Assembly: GCA_008711295.1 (NCBI GenBank)
Contig: VUYV01000069.1
Span: forward strand, 335,667-399,666
Direction of reading: 5' to 3'
DNA length: 64,000 bases
Source of the DNA: Anarhynchus alexandrinus
Taxonomy: Eukaryota > Chordata > Aves > Charadriiformes > Charadriidae
Every line of letters begins with the position of its first letter. Position 1 is the first letter of the stretch. A program made the position numbers and the translations under genes. Positions 38,893-51,990 of this stretch are shown here, one piece after another. Below the pieces are notes generated by a model. The model made no database searches. It was not told the origin of the DNA and was given only the letters and a program-made list of their open reading frames with translations.

Positions 38893-40663
38893 TCTACACT
38901 ATTAAGACTTGGCAGTCTTTTCTCCACATCACACTTGCAACAAGTGGACTCTGACTAACGAAGGCCAAATATTGCCTGAGAGGAGAGAGAGGGAAGACCA
39001 ATCTCACATAGTTACTGGCAGGAGCAGCCTTCCCCCACCATGCTGTGGTGCCACACAAGAGTGCTGACATGAAGATTTTCAAAATCAAGTTTATAGCTGT
39101 CATAGGGTACATGTTTTAAAACTAAGCTCATTACAACGTGCAATGGCAAATCCTGCAGAAGAATAACAAATCCTGCTAGTCCTTCACAAGCAGGTAAGGA
39201 GCAGCTCAGATGGTTCAGAAGGCACCAGGGCAGTTTGCATTCAGTGCACCAGGACATGGGAACGCACACAGCAAAAATACTTTAGAATAGGTCACCATAT
39301 CTGTTTTATTTCTTACACTCTGGGTGACTACACTTTGTGTAGGCGTTTGCATTTCTCAGTAATCATTTAAAAGCATTCAATACTTTCATAACAATTGATA
39401 TGTTCTACTTGTGTGGCACCTCACCTGACCTTGACAGCCACGCAGAAACTGAGTGATGACATTTCATTTTCAACATTTTGTGTAAAGATAAAAAATAATG
39501 TCAAACAGAATCCTAAAGGTAGATCGCTGGATGCCTGAAAACTCATCTCATTTTCTCCTGTGGACACAGGTACCAAAATGATTAACTGGCTTCAGAAAAA
39601 TAAATTAAAGACAATTAAGTCAAGATTAAACTGGGCATCTCACTACCTCAAGAAACCAGATTTATGACCAATTTCATTCATATGAAACAGATGGGTCTTT
39701 TCACATACTTGCCACCATTGCAACAAAATTATATAATGCTTTGGCTGGAAAAGACCCAAAGACAGCAGCATGGGGTTTTGTTAACATCAATCACTAATAA
39801 GATGTTACTTGGCTGATATTCTTCATGCTTAAATAATTTGATCTTGGTATTGTGACTTTAAGTAGATGACCTCCTCCAGAATCCAAAACAAAACCTGGAT
39901 AATAAAGGCATGAAAAAAGAATGTCTTTTTGGATACCAGAAAGCCAATCTTTGCAAGTTCAGGCACTTAAAGGTGCGGAAACATCTTCTAAGTTTCCTAA
40001 GTTCCTGACCAGCTCCTCCTGAACTTTAAACATATCTCTAAACAGCTAAATTACTTTGAAATCAGACCACAACAATTAGTTGCTTAAAAAATACAATGGT
40101 AACTCAGTAAACAACATTCCAATAGTTCTTTAAAATGACAATTTATATTCTACCTGAAACAAATCAGTGTTCACTCTTGTCCCCGATCTGCAATGACTTA
40201 AGGCAGCTGCTGTATTGATATTTTATAATATTTAGACTTGACATTGAAAAAAACACAGTCTGCACTTATTGACATACTGTGGCACATGACACCTAATTTA
40301 AAGCAAGTCACATTGACAAAAGGAGTTTGTTGGGCTCTGCATCATACATTTTTATATTCACCTGCATTTCTAGTTTACAAGGGAACCTCAGTCATCAGTG
40401 AAAATTAATGAGGAGGTAAGTGAACCAGAAAAACCTTTGGATGTCTCCTGTAGCGTATTTACATGCAAGTTTCCTGATGACTTAAAAAAAAAAAAGAATC
40501 TAGATCCTTACATATGATTCTTTTAGGATTCAGGACTGTAGTTACGTATAACGTTGTAACAAGGTTTTGTTATTAGACATATGTCCACAACCAACAGGAT
40601 AAGATGTTCATCGTGCTATTTGTATCCAGTTCACTGTGACTGGAGCGAGGGGCACAGGGCCAC

Positions 40664-40715
40664 CGTGGCACTCCACTGTCCCCCAGCGCGGAGTGCTAAG
40701 CAGGGGAGTGCCACG
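40664..40715. repeat. 11-bp inverted repeat in a GC-rich patch
   Basis: CGTGGCACTCC at 40664-40674 is the exact reverse complement of GGAGTGCCACG at 40705-40715, with a 30-nt loop that itself contains GGAGTGC. The patch (about 40640-40725) is GC-rich against AT-rich flanks. The right arm overlaps an E-box CACGTG. Confidence 0.75.
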
Positions 40716-42316
40716 TGCCCCCCTACCTGTTAAGACACCTGCCACCCCACCTGCTCTAGTCCACTTGCATGCAAAAGAGAAAGAATTTTGACACCTCAGT
40801 CAGGACATTTCCTAAGCACCAGCTTTCAGCTTCAATAGAGGAAACAGATATTTCTGGCTTAAAACTGCACAGCAACTTCATTGCTCTTTAATTTTGCATA
40901 GTCCCCCTGAAGCACTTTGCTACTGAACAGCCTTTAATATGATTTGAAGCAGATACCACTCCAGGGCTTTCTCATCTTCATCACTTGTTTGTTTTGACCT
41001 TGACATTTATTCAATTAGAACTGATTTGCCAATCATGCACAACCCTTCTTAAAGTCCATTTCCATACTCCAGTGAGTAGGCCCATCCAGTTAGCAATGAT
41101 CTTTCCACATGCCCAAAGTAAAAAATGTACAAAACCGAGGAGCATACCAAATAGCCAAGGTGCCTGTCACAAGACATCTGCTATTTTCTTTCCTATCATT
41201 GCTCTCAGTAAATGGAAACAAAGAGGATCTATAAAACGTCTTCTGGCAAATAATCAGCTCCAACATGGCCTAACTCTGTCAGATTAATCAGTTCCTTGAA
41301 AATTGCTTCAGTGGAGGAATGCCTCAAGTTCGGTAAAGCAGGATTCATCCCCTGATTATCACGTCAGCTCCTCCACAGCTGGAGAAGAGAGGAGAGCGCA
41401 CAGTCCCTATCGCATCTCTGTCACACACTCGGCGCTGGGAGAGGAGGACTTGTTAAGATTGTCAAGTACCATTCACGAATTTATGCCTGTGGAGTTGTTC
41501 CTCCTGGAAGAGAACCAAATAACTCATACTTTTCGAAAATTGCTTATGACAGCTTTTCAGTCTGCTTCAGGCTGGCTCTCAGTGATGATTTGTATTTTCA
41601 TATACTCCTCATACATTAAGAAATTTACACCTGTCAGGTCCTGACAGAGTGTCTCCATCTTCAACCTTTTCGGGGAAAATTCTTTGCTTGCAGACATTAT
41701 CCAAATAAGTTTCTATCAGAAGTCTGGGTGACATAACAGGTGGAGGTATAAGAAATATGCAGCAGACAAGCAGAGAATTTTAATGAGAGACAGGGACTTC
41801 TGCACTAGCATAAAAGGGATGGAAATTACAATACTGATCCCTGACACTTTAAACTGCACATGAAGCCCATGGGTAATTGTTAGGCGAAGACATAAATGAC
41901 AGTTACAAAACTTTCTTTACTATCCAGGTTGACATCAGAATTTTTATTTCTGTTTAAGGAATCACGCTCGGGGTCAAACAAAGCAGCTCAGTGAACAAGA
42001 GTCCTCGAAAATAAGCAGGAGGATGGTCGTTCCTGCTGGTACGCTTCTTGATATCAAAACAAACATTTGTTCCTCCCAGCTACAGCGGCTGGAGGAGAGG
42101 CTGCAGCGTGCGGGGGGTGCAGGGGGACCTTCGGGCGCAGGACTCCCTGTGCGTTCAGCCAAGCCCTGACCTGAAGCTCCTCCAGAAAGCTGATAGATGC
42201 TTACTACTCATCACAAAAATACTACGCTTTTAAGAACACTTCAGGAAAAACGTGAGCTTTGTGGCTCAGGTTCAGTGCTATGTCAAGTAACACAATGCTA
42301 AACCCAGGTATTACAG

Positions 42317-42330
42317 TGACACATGTGTCA
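42317..42330. promoter_or_regulatory. 14-bp perfect palindrome with MEIS/TGIF-type half-sites
   Basis: TGACACATGTGTCA is its own reverse complement and contains two TGACA half-sites in inverted orientation around CATG. A partial second copy, CACATGTGTC, follows about 25 bp downstream. TALE homeodomain factors recognise TGACA, but the 4-bp spacing is not the classical dimer form. Confidence 0.4.
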
Positions 42331-42385
42331 GGTACTACAGGCCCACATGTGTCCGCAAATCCTTCCCCTCACCCACCCTTTCGTC

Positions 42386-42425
42386 TTCCCAGGAACTTCC
42401 AGGAAGAAACTTCCCAGGAAGTTTC
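42386..42425. promoter_or_regulatory. Cluster of three STAT-type sites
   Basis: TTCCCAGGAA at 42386-42395 and again at 42411-42420 has the TTC-N4-GAA form favoured by STAT6. TTCCAGGAA at 42397-42405 has the TTC-N3-GAA form of STAT1/3/5. The third site is the core of a 20-bp inverted repeat at 42406-42425, with arms GAAACTTCC and GGAAGTTTC around CA. BCL6 binds overlapping sequences. The tandem arrangement suggests cooperative binding, though local duplication of a short unit could also produce it. Confidence 0.45.
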
Positions 42426-43009
42426 ACTGTGTGACTGTGTCCCAAATATTTCATTTTCAGAAAGCAAACCGAATTTGAAGGAAGGCAGGGCGACACGCTG
42501 GCAGGAGGAGGTCACATCCTTGCTTGTGTAAGAAAAGTAGCATGGGATGCCTGGGAGATACCAAGCCTCCAGGGCTGGGGATGCTGCGTGTCAGCAGCCG
42601 ACATAATTTGGGGTGGTAGCACGGGGAAGGGAAGCGAGTGTCCCTTGGAGTTTGTTTCCAACCTCCTTCGAGTGCTGGCTGAATGAAGACCCAAGGCAGG
42701 ATGACCAGAGAGGGCCCCCTGCCTCCCTCATCCTTTGGCAGCAGATGGATGAAGGGGAGTCAGCGGCGTCAGCAGTTTTGTTATGCTCCATTCAGCAGCA
42801 GGCAAAAGTTAGAGCACTCACCCTGTTCCCCCATCCTCCCCGCGTGCCTCTCTCACTCCACTGTAAAAGGATTCAGTGCATAAAAGAAAATGAAGGAGAT
42901 GCTTGAAGGACTGCGGGGCAGCACCATGCCTCTCCTGGCTTCCTCCTGAGGAGAGCAAACATTTGTATTCTCCCCAACGTCACAAGGCAAGTTATTCCAC
43001 ACCCGCCCC

Positions 43010-43290
43010 CACTGTAACTAACCATAGTGGCATTGCTGGGCACTAATGCTTAATTACCATTGCTTTTACAGTTTAATAAATGGTTGGATTACCAACACTA
43101 AAAAGACATAATTTGTCAACTGTAAATTAATGTTATTCAAATTAACTTTGGACCATAAAGAGGGCTTTTAATGTCACTCATCCATTCAGCGTTTACTGCC
43201 CCTATTTTGTAACTAATGTGGAAACTGCTGAATTATTGGATTTCTTTAATCTTTTTTAATTCTTTATTACCCGGTACCTTCTGTTGTACT
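43010..43290. promoter_or_regulatory. Candidate conserved noncoding element
   Basis: AT-rich sequence dense in homeodomain cores (GCTTAATTACC, AAATTAATG, TCAAATTAACTTTGG), with a small GTTGG-ATTA-CCAAC palindrome near 43084. No repeat or coding frame is present. The texture resembles deeply conserved enhancers; this is inference without alignment. Confidence 0.22.
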
Positions 43291-45825
43291 TTAATGATCT
43301 ATCGTGCCCAGCTCTTCCAAATAAAGGGCTCTGTTAAAAGAAAAGGCCTGGTTAACCACTCCGCACATTAATTTCCCTCCTTGTGCAACTCTTACTGCAA
43401 GCCTCTCTTCTCGCTTTGATTGCAGAAGGAACCAAACCTCTGATATGTATATTAGCTCTTGAACTGTCTTCTTTTGCTTAGGCAAGACGTACAAGATTGC
43501 TAGTTTCCAGCAAGTTTTAAAGGTAAAGGTAACTATAACATACATGCACACGCTGCTGGAGGTAGAGGAGGCACTCAGGTACTTGCTTGAAAGTTTCCGA
43601 AAAGGTCACTTCAGACCTAAAGGCAGTCAAACCAACCCCAGTAATGGTGCAGTCAGCTGCTGTTGGCATTATCTTTCCCAAAAGGCCACTTTTAGGTTCA
43701 GGCTACTGAATGCAGACTTCAGCTTTATTTCATCCAGAAATGCTTAACAAATTTAATTATTTTTTTTTTTGCATGCGAAGATTTCCCAAGCTAATTGCCA
43801 CATTTAGATAGTCTTTTAATGAAAATACTGCTTTACATAACTGAGACAGGATTTCATCACATGCAAAAGGAAGTATTTCTTTCAGGTTTAATTTTTCTTT
43901 GAAAAACCTCATAGAAGAGCAGTTTTCTTCTTAAAAGATGGTAGTTGCCAGGTACTGACGTAAAGGGTGATAGATATCTGAATGCATACACAAACAAATA
44001 CAGAAGCGTATCATCCTGTATCAAGTGACTGTTTGCAATTAATTTAATTAAAAATTAACAAATATTTGTAAGTGGAGACAGACTTTCTATTCAAAGATAC
44101 AGCAGTCTGTCAGCCATGGCACAGCTGACGAACACCTGCTCTAATTCTATATACAGCATAAAGCCTAATCATTTTGTCATTCTTGCTTATCTAGGGGAGC
44201 CTCACTGCAGGATTTGAGGACACACCGACAGAAAGGCTGGAAGGAAGAGGAGGAAATCATCTGCCTGGCCTGTTTGGGCTAGGCCAGGAGGGGCTGGACC
44301 CACACACACCTTCTCCACTTCTGACACTGGTGTGAAAAAAAAATCTGTAAAATATTTTGAAATAGGCCCGAACACCATGCAATCTCAGCAACGAGATTTT
44401 TTAAGTGACTTCTTTATAAGCGTTGGGAAGAGGAATGAAACTCTCTGTTAACGTCATCCGTGGAAAGTCCAAAACACCACGAAAGAAAGAAATACACCCT
44501 ACCCCACAAATACGCAAGGGAACTGAGTGAAATGAAAATATGGGCAAAATGAGAGTAAATGCAGCTAGAGGTAAACTAATGTGGCTGAGAGAAAGAGCCA
44601 AAAAACCAGAAGTGCATGAGACTCTTCTGACACAGAAATTAAAAAAGAGCACTGCAAATGAAGTGATGGTGAGTGAGAGCAGCTAATTGGGCACGCTTGT
44701 TAGATAGGAGTGCAAAAATCCACGTTTGTCACCATTAGTAAATGATTGGTGCACATTCACATCAAGCAACATTCACTTATTTTTAATAAACTATCTTTCT
44801 ATTTTAAACACTGAAAACTTGCCTCTGATTTTTGAATAGAGGAGATGAGCTTCCTTTCTCCTCCCAAACTATTAAAACCAAAACCCCTGGAACAGCTATA
44901 CTGCAGTAGTTTGAGAGTGATCAGTTCACCTACACAGACTGAAAAGCAGTTTGTAAGCCATCAGGCTCGATAGGCAAGATATAAATATAGCTTGTATTTT
45001 TTTACTCAATCTACACAGATTTAGATCAATCGAGATTTAAAGTTTTTGTTTGCCTAGGACTTAATCGTCATGTCCTCCATTCAGATATCTCCACTACTTA
45101 GTTGCTCATGTGCTCATCTACTTCATTACATCATGTCTGGAACAAGACTTTAAAATTCACAAGCATTAACAGTTTTTTCAAGTTACTTTTTTCTACCAAT
45201 TTATATTTCATGGCATGTCTTAAGCTTTTGGTAGCTTAAGAAAAAAATTAAGGCAGGCGGAAGTTTAGCAGTAGGTGATCATCCCAAATTATTCCTCCTG
45301 TTTCTATTCAATTGATTCCATCAACCTAAAGACAGTAGCTGAAAAATACCTCAGCATAAGAAATCCACTGCTAAAAGGAAACATGAGAAATAATCATTTA
45401 TTTCAGCACAGTATCATTAATTGCCATAAACTAATTCAAACTGTTGGGTTTCAGTTTTGGGGTTTTCCTACCAGACAGCTGAAGTGGCTTTGAAAAGAGT
45501 ATTGCCCCAATGCCAAAAATCATGAACAACGTCTTTCATTAGTGAGCTTATTAGGTGAATCACTGGAAGGCAAGAGCAATCCAAATCAGTGTGGTAAGCA
45601 TCCCAATTTAAATCTGTTTCCTTGACGGAAAGCAACTTGTTTTCTCCCAAAGTCACACAGACCCTTCAGGCTGCCGACGGAATAGATGCAAGACAGTCTG
45701 GTGGTACTGTTGCCACCTCAGTGGCAGGGGCAGCCACGTGCCCTAGTGATTGCTAGGTCTCTGGTGCAACCCAAGGAAGGCATCTTGCACTCAACACTTT
45801 TGCTCTCTCCATCTCCTTGCTGAAA

Positions 45826-45853
45826 TGCCCTTGACCAACTGCCCTTGACCAAC
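45826..45853. repeat. 14-bp perfect tandem duplication
   Basis: TGCCCTTGACCAAC occurs twice head to tail (45826-45839 and 45840-45853). It lies at the edge of the 138-codon minus-strand open frame at 45791-46207, which I do not consider a gene. Confidence 0.9.
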
Positions 45854-48800
45854 AAGGCTGTACCGGAGCCTTACAACTGGATGCTTGAAATCAAGAGATG
45901 CTGGCCCATTAATGGGCTCTACGGTGCCTGCAAGGAGGCAAACCACAAGTGACGGACTCCTTCCTTGAAAACACAGTGTGCCAAAAGAGCACCCTCCAGC
46001 AAGACCGGGGGTCAGCACCAGCGTTGCAGTGAGGAGCTTCCCCCATAGCCACCACCATACTTGCAGCCTCCAAGCAAGCCTGGCCCTGGGAGACACCTTA
46101 TTGCCCTGCCCAGGCTTCCTTGCAAAGAAATGCCTTCCAGCAGCAGAAAGAAAAGTTGTCCTATGCTGTGTTCCTGTAAAACATGACGCACTAGGCATCA
46201 GCAGCATGAGATGACTGTACGCTTGTTAGTAAACCATCAGCATACTCTTTCTTCACACATAAGTGGTTGCTTCTCATTAACGTGCCACTGTGGTGCTACA
46301 CTAACAGAAGGCAGGGGAGAAGCTGACAGTCCAAGTGCAACATGCATGAGAAACGTGTACTCACAATGGATAACCTACAAAATAAGGGGCATATTTGTGT
46401 GGTCAGTTCATGTGTTGAAAATGATTCACCACTTTGCAACTCCAGCGTTGTGCCAATGAGACCACACCGCCTAAACTCCACTGCAACTCTGCAGTTTCAC
46501 AGGTTACAAAATTAAATGGACAGTTTGGTGAAAGATGAAGAAATAAGGACATAACAATGACATATCTGCTTCCACCTTTTGTGATATTTTCATCTTTTAG
46601 GTAAAATTGTCTGACACAAGTTGAGCCAAAGTTGGATGAAATGTGTAAAAACCCAGGAAAGGGAAGAAAGAAAATATTACAACATGGCAGGAGAAACCAG
46701 CACAGGACTACTGGTACTACTTCAGGATTAAGTCTTTAAAGGCACACAAATGCACAACTCAGGATATTCCACATTTATCCATGTCTAATAGTTTCAGTGT
46801 CCATCGTCCTCCTCAGGTCAAAAATGCCCAGGGGGTTTCTCACCCTTTTACCTGCAGGATTGGTTGCAGCATTTTGTCTGTTCTTCACAATTTCCTCAAA
46901 TAGATTTATAGCAGAACTTGCTCCATGACAGACATAAAAGTCTTTTCATTGAAGGTGACACAGAGTTTTACTGGGAAAAAGTAACTGCCTCTGCTTTGTC
47001 ATACGTGGACATTCATTTGAGGGGTACGCAGCCCATTTGTCTTGCCTGTGTCAAGAAGCTGAAAAAATGAAAATTAATTACATGGTCCTCGACAAAAAGA
47101 TCTCAAGCAGCTGGAATAATTCTTGAGATCCTCTCTCTCTGCCCTTAACACCAAACAGGACTATTAACAGGGATCAGCCTTTATTTCCTTCTTTGAATGT
47201 CAAGCCATTGACACTGAACTGCCACACAGTTTTAACAAATGGAGAAGCAGGAGGATATATAGCAAAAGCCCTTAAATCCCCAGAGCACTCAAACTACCCA
47301 TTTGCCAGAGAAGACTAGGACGCTCTTCTTGCTGAGAGCCAGGCCATCAGTTCCTGAGGAACAGATGCCCCCAGCGACAGCAAGCTCTACTCTCGTGGCT
47401 GAGTAGACAACCTTCCCAACATGAGCCTCTGTTCACCACTGGATCAGCAGCCAGCCAAGCGGGATACCTCCGCTCCTCCTCATAACTTCTCAGAGAAGCA
47501 ACAGAGAGGAGTTAACAAACCAGGGAACGGCAGAAGAATTGCTCTAATTTGGAGGTATCAGCCTTGCTCAATAAAACAGCCCTCAGCAGGCACGGTTACT
47601 GGGGAAGGACAAATGATTCGGGGTATAATACCAGACTGTTTCTCCTCCCAGGGCAGCCAAGTATTTGGAAAGCAAAATATTAGGACCCTCTAAGGTTGAA
47701 GAAAGAGAGGAAGGAGAAACTAATAACATTTTCCTTCTTTCCCAGGAGCCAGGGTGGAGCTAACTGTCCCAAGTCTGCTAAAAGTATACAAAATCTTTAG
47801 CTATGCAGAGGGGACCACAAATGAAAACTTAATAAAAAGCCCTGCACCCTTCTTATTGCTTGAAATGGAAACAAACTATCCAGATTTGGTCTTCCTTAGC
47901 AAGTTTTTTCACTGTTCCAGTCATTAGAAACTTTTTTTTCCTGCCTAGCACATGCCTAGCAATTTTTTTCAAGCCTCAGGACAGTACAAATGCCTCTGGT
48001 GGAAATCTTCACAAGGTGAGTTATATCTACTATCTTTTCAGGAGATAAGCAGAGAGGCTCTCTTCCTCATGCAGAGCATCACACAAAGAGGATTTTACAA
48101 TCAGATATTCTCAGGAGAAAAGACAGTGTGAAAAATACAAACAGATAATAGTTTTCCCCTCAGAGTTTTACGTATAGAGTAAAAAAATACCACGGATTTA
48201 AAGGTAATAAAGCAATCATGATCAAAATGCCTGCTTTTAGCCCAGGCATTGTTTTTCATACTTTGCCCCGATTGAAATGATAGTCTCATTTTTGAGGCTG
48301 ATCCCTGTTTAATATCAAGTGAATCAATCTTCTATTCTTTCAATCTAAAATGGACTTGGTAATTGTTAATAGGAGATTCAAAGCAAACTGCAAGATGTCA
48401 TTTGTCATTTCTCTTTTCAGCACCAAACAAGTGACTGGCAACTGAAAAAATGGATTATACAGAGCGCTGGCACTGCCTTCATTTACACTTCTGGCCTTTA
48501 CACAATGGTTGCTTTCCGATTACAGAATCATGGACTGCATAAAATAAATTGCCAACCACTTTTTAAATTCTTCCTCCAAAGCTACTTGCCACTCGCCACC
48601 TTTCTTTCTGATATATTCTGAACTAAACAAGCCAGGTTCTTAATACGATTTAAAATTATGAATCATATCTTTTTGCTAAGAAAGCTAAGAAGCACATGCC
48701 TAAAAGCTACCAATAAGCATTCCCATCCTGGCAAAAAGAAGACACACTATCTACACTAAGCTAACTACGGACAGCAGACATATTCAAGACAGTATTTTCA

Positions 48801-49888
48801 GATAGATTCTCCCCCCCCCGCCCTTCGTGGCAAGTTTCACAGAATCTTTCTTTCACGAGACTAATATTTAAGCTTCTATCTTTCTTTGTCTGCTATTTCT
48901 GCTCTGTCAATCCTAGTAATATCCATTTTATTGCTAAAGTCTTATAAAAAGAAACAGGTTACCCAAAAAGGAAACATTATGGTCTATCCCATTAAACACA
49001 GTAAAACTTTAAATCTCACATTAAAATAGGTCATCCAATTACATGGTAAAAGCGACATTTTTTCATTGTCCAGTACACAATATATTTACAGGAAAATTAC
49101 CAGAAACCCCTCAGCTGTATCAGATCTGAACCTTATATTTAGATGCAGTCATATATTACTGCTGATAATGTGATGTCAGTGAATAGATTGGAATTTTTCA
49201 CTGTCCTTTATCAAGATAAATTGTTCTGTCAATAGCAAATGGCTGGCAAGTATTAACACTCTGCACACTATATGACTTTTCATTCCAAGCAAAAATTGTA
49301 TTTAATGCTTTTGCACAAAATCTATGGCCGTGACTATCCCTATTACCTATTTAACTACCTTTTAAAAGGAGGATTTATTTCTGCAAATTAGGACCTGGGT
49401 AACAAGACGGTATCATGCATCATAAACTTTAAGTCAATACAAGGCAGGACACTTGCAGTTCGAATGGGGAAATACCTTCCTCTCATCGCTTGGTCATCCA
49501 ATAGCATTACCAAGCTGTGGTGGGAGCAGCTGCTCGGAGCAGAACTTTATCTTGGCGTTCTTCCACCTACACCGCCACCGCGTCCCACAGTAGCAATTTG
49601 CTCATTGGCCTATTACTTTCAATAGGTATTCCAGTAATTGGCTATTTCACACTTGTAAGGCTTGAACTGGCAGAGTGCAAAGGGCAGGCAACCAGCCTGT
49701 CAGGGTCCTGCAAGCCGCTCGTCCATCAATTATCATCAGCTTTTACAAGAATGAGCAAATGCTCTGAAACCTTGTTGGCTTGGATCAGCTCTGCTACGAG
49801 CGTCATTTATCCCCAAACCGTGTTAAGTTCCTATCTGAAGAACGAGGAGGTTGCTATGGAGTAACACGTTTGCCGGTTGGCACGTGCC

Positions 49889-49918
49889 GGGGTGGGAGGC
49901 AGCGGGGGGAGGGGGGGG
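49889..49918 (+). other. G-quadruplex candidate
   Basis: G-tracts of 4, 3, 2, 6 and 8 residues are joined by T, A, CAGC and A. A plus-strand quadruplex is plausible at the right edge of the CCAAT/E-box element. Confidence 0.6.
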
Positions 49919-49961
49919 ACGTTGTTGATTATCTGGAGGATTGTAGCTTCTGCTGGGTTCT

Positions 49962-49977
49962 GCGGCCACCTGCTGTC
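49962..49977 (-). promoter_or_regulatory. CTCF-like core motif
   Basis: GCCACCTGCTGT at 49965-49976 matches the reversed CTCF core GCCMYCTRSTGG at 11 of 12 positions. This makes a plausible insulator or loop anchor next to the CCAAT cluster. The flanking CTCF positions were not scored. Confidence 0.35.
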
Positions 49978-51779
49978 CTACACCCGCTCCCTTTGCCAAG
50001 AAATAGTCAAAGCAGACAAATATAGTTTGTTTTGTAAATGATGACTTCGAAGGATAAATGTCCTGCCTACAGCAGCCTGGAAAGGCGGGCACACCTGAGC
50101 CCCTGCTGTTTGAGGGAAATTGTTTTACATCGGCATTTATGACAGCGAGAAACATATCTGAAAGAAAATCAGGGTTAAAGCATTCAGGTGGGTTAGAAAG
50201 TTATAGCAACCATAACGCAAACCACTTTTCTGCTTTAGCCCAACAGTCTCCACTTACAGCAAAGTCAGATCTCACATTTCCCGTAGCATTTTACTCTGCA
50301 TCCTTCCACTCCAGGCTTTTTCATTACCATCATTTAAAAAGCAAAAAGCCACGCAGCATTTTTTCTAATCTTATTTACTATTCAATAGATGTCCCGATTC
50401 TAGGTAATACCGTTTAGTATAAGGTGGCTGGGGCTTAGTATCTATCAGCTTGTACGAAGAACCCAGACAAATCCTTCCTAAAGGCCGATTCGATCTCTTC
50501 ACCAGATAATTGACAAAGTGGTCTCTTGTCTGGCAACTACCTGCCTTGAGCAAAGTAAACAAACCACAGATTTTAAAAAATAAACAAACTCATCTATTAC
50601 ACATGCTAATAAAATCCCAAGGCCTTAACAAAGATGAGAAAAAAAATCACATACATGTTAAGAGCAAAGTGATTTAGAAAGCTGCTAAGGTTGTTCAAAA
50701 ATCAATTCCAAACTTCGAGAGGACATGACTAAGGCTCTTAATAAATCCACCTCCAAATGGATCTAAGAGTTACGCACCCTTACTAGTTGAATAAATGAAG
50801 TGACACTGAAGCATATCTAATTGTAATACATCACAAGATAATCTGTCAAGCCCCAAGTGTTCAGGTCCTGTCACCCTTCTTCATCCATTATTTATATACA
50901 ACCTTCATTGCCAGTGAAATCCCTATGAAGTATAGCTTGGCGTCCCAATGCAGCTGTTTTAGCCACTCAGCAGACACAGTGAGGAACCAAACCTGTACAA
51001 ACTCTCCAAAATAGCTGTTATTCTGCTGGAGAGAGAGTTCAGAAAGGAACAAACACGCAGAAGCCACAGCCATTTTCTGCTTTGCTTAATGAACTGAAGA
51101 GCTACCCAACCCCGTGTCTTTGCAGTGGACACTGTGGTATGCCCTGCTGCCAAAGCTTGCTTTATATCCGTTTCAAGATGCTATCTGGGGCCCCTCTAGC
51201 CTTTATTTCTTTATCCTATTTTAGACAGGAAGGCTCGCCTAGAAACACATCTCAGTGCTCTTAATAGCATCTGCTGTGGTAATAGGCAAACAAACTAATG
51301 GAGCAGTGCAATATTTTTTACTCCAAACTTGCCAAAGAAGTGTGAAGGGCAAACAGTTGGACATATTTACATACATTCATGATCCAGAAAGTCTCAGTTC
51401 AGCAGCTGCTGCAGCAAAAGGCAATCCTTCCCCGTTAGCCTGCTCAGCGAGCACAGCTCTGCTTCGCATCCTGCTGAGAGTGATGGGCGGTTTGCAGGGG
51501 AAGCCTCTGGAGCGATAGCTGGGCTGGGGATTTTTCGCTGACTCTCATTTTAGTAACTGAAGTCGCAAATTCTTAATCCCCACGTTACTGCAGAAGAAAC
51601 AGGGGTTCCTCCCCTTGCTCCTCTTCTTCCCCCGAGATACACACAAACACTTTTTAAATGGGAGAATAGAGAGGCACATTTCATGGTACTTCGGCGGTTC
51701 AGCCAGGACCTCTGCTTCACTCACCAGGCTGTGATAACAACCCCAATCTGCTTCAGGCATGCAGCACTAGAAAATTAAA

Positions 51780-51990
51780 GGTACTGTAAATTACATGGCT
51801 ATATTCCTCCCACAGCCCAATTAAAGGCTTTATTATTTGTCAATAAAGTACCAAATAAAAAAGGTATCCTCCAGATAAGGCAGCTGTTGCCATTTGGCTC
51901 TGCTGAGCCTTTATTTATGTTCCGTAAGTTTGCAGCATGAAAGTTGCTGATAGGCCATGTGCATTATTACCAGATGCCCCATGGAAACTG
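51780..51990. promoter_or_regulatory. Candidate conserved noncoding element
   Basis: The stretch includes CCCAATTAAAGGC, AATAAAGTACC, AGATAAGGCAGCTGTTGCC (GATA and E-box cores together) and TGCATTATTACC. It has no repeat and no convincing frame. Motif texture suggests an enhancer; this is inference only. Confidence 0.2.

Larger units (their letters stand above)
49480..49980. promoter_or_regulatory. Candidate regulatory element with CCAAT pair, E-boxes and CTCF-like core
   Basis: CCAAT lies at 49498-49502 inside a GCTTGGT/ACCAAGC inverted repeat (49488-49515). A 12-bp palindrome GAGCAGCTGCTC with a CAGCTG E-box lies at 49524-49535. Two minus-strand CCAAT boxes (ATTGG at 49604-49608 and 49637-49641) are 33 bp apart, about three helical turns, as in NF-Y pairs. 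A half-good RFX-like GTTGCTATGG lies at 49850-49859 and a CACGTG at 49881-49886. No exon or TATA box was confirmed. Confidence 0.3.

Noticed and set aside
45791..46207. 138-codon minus-strand open frame as a gene
   Set aside because: It lies in locally GC-rich DNA, overlaps a plus-strand frame, includes a tandem duplication and shows no domain.
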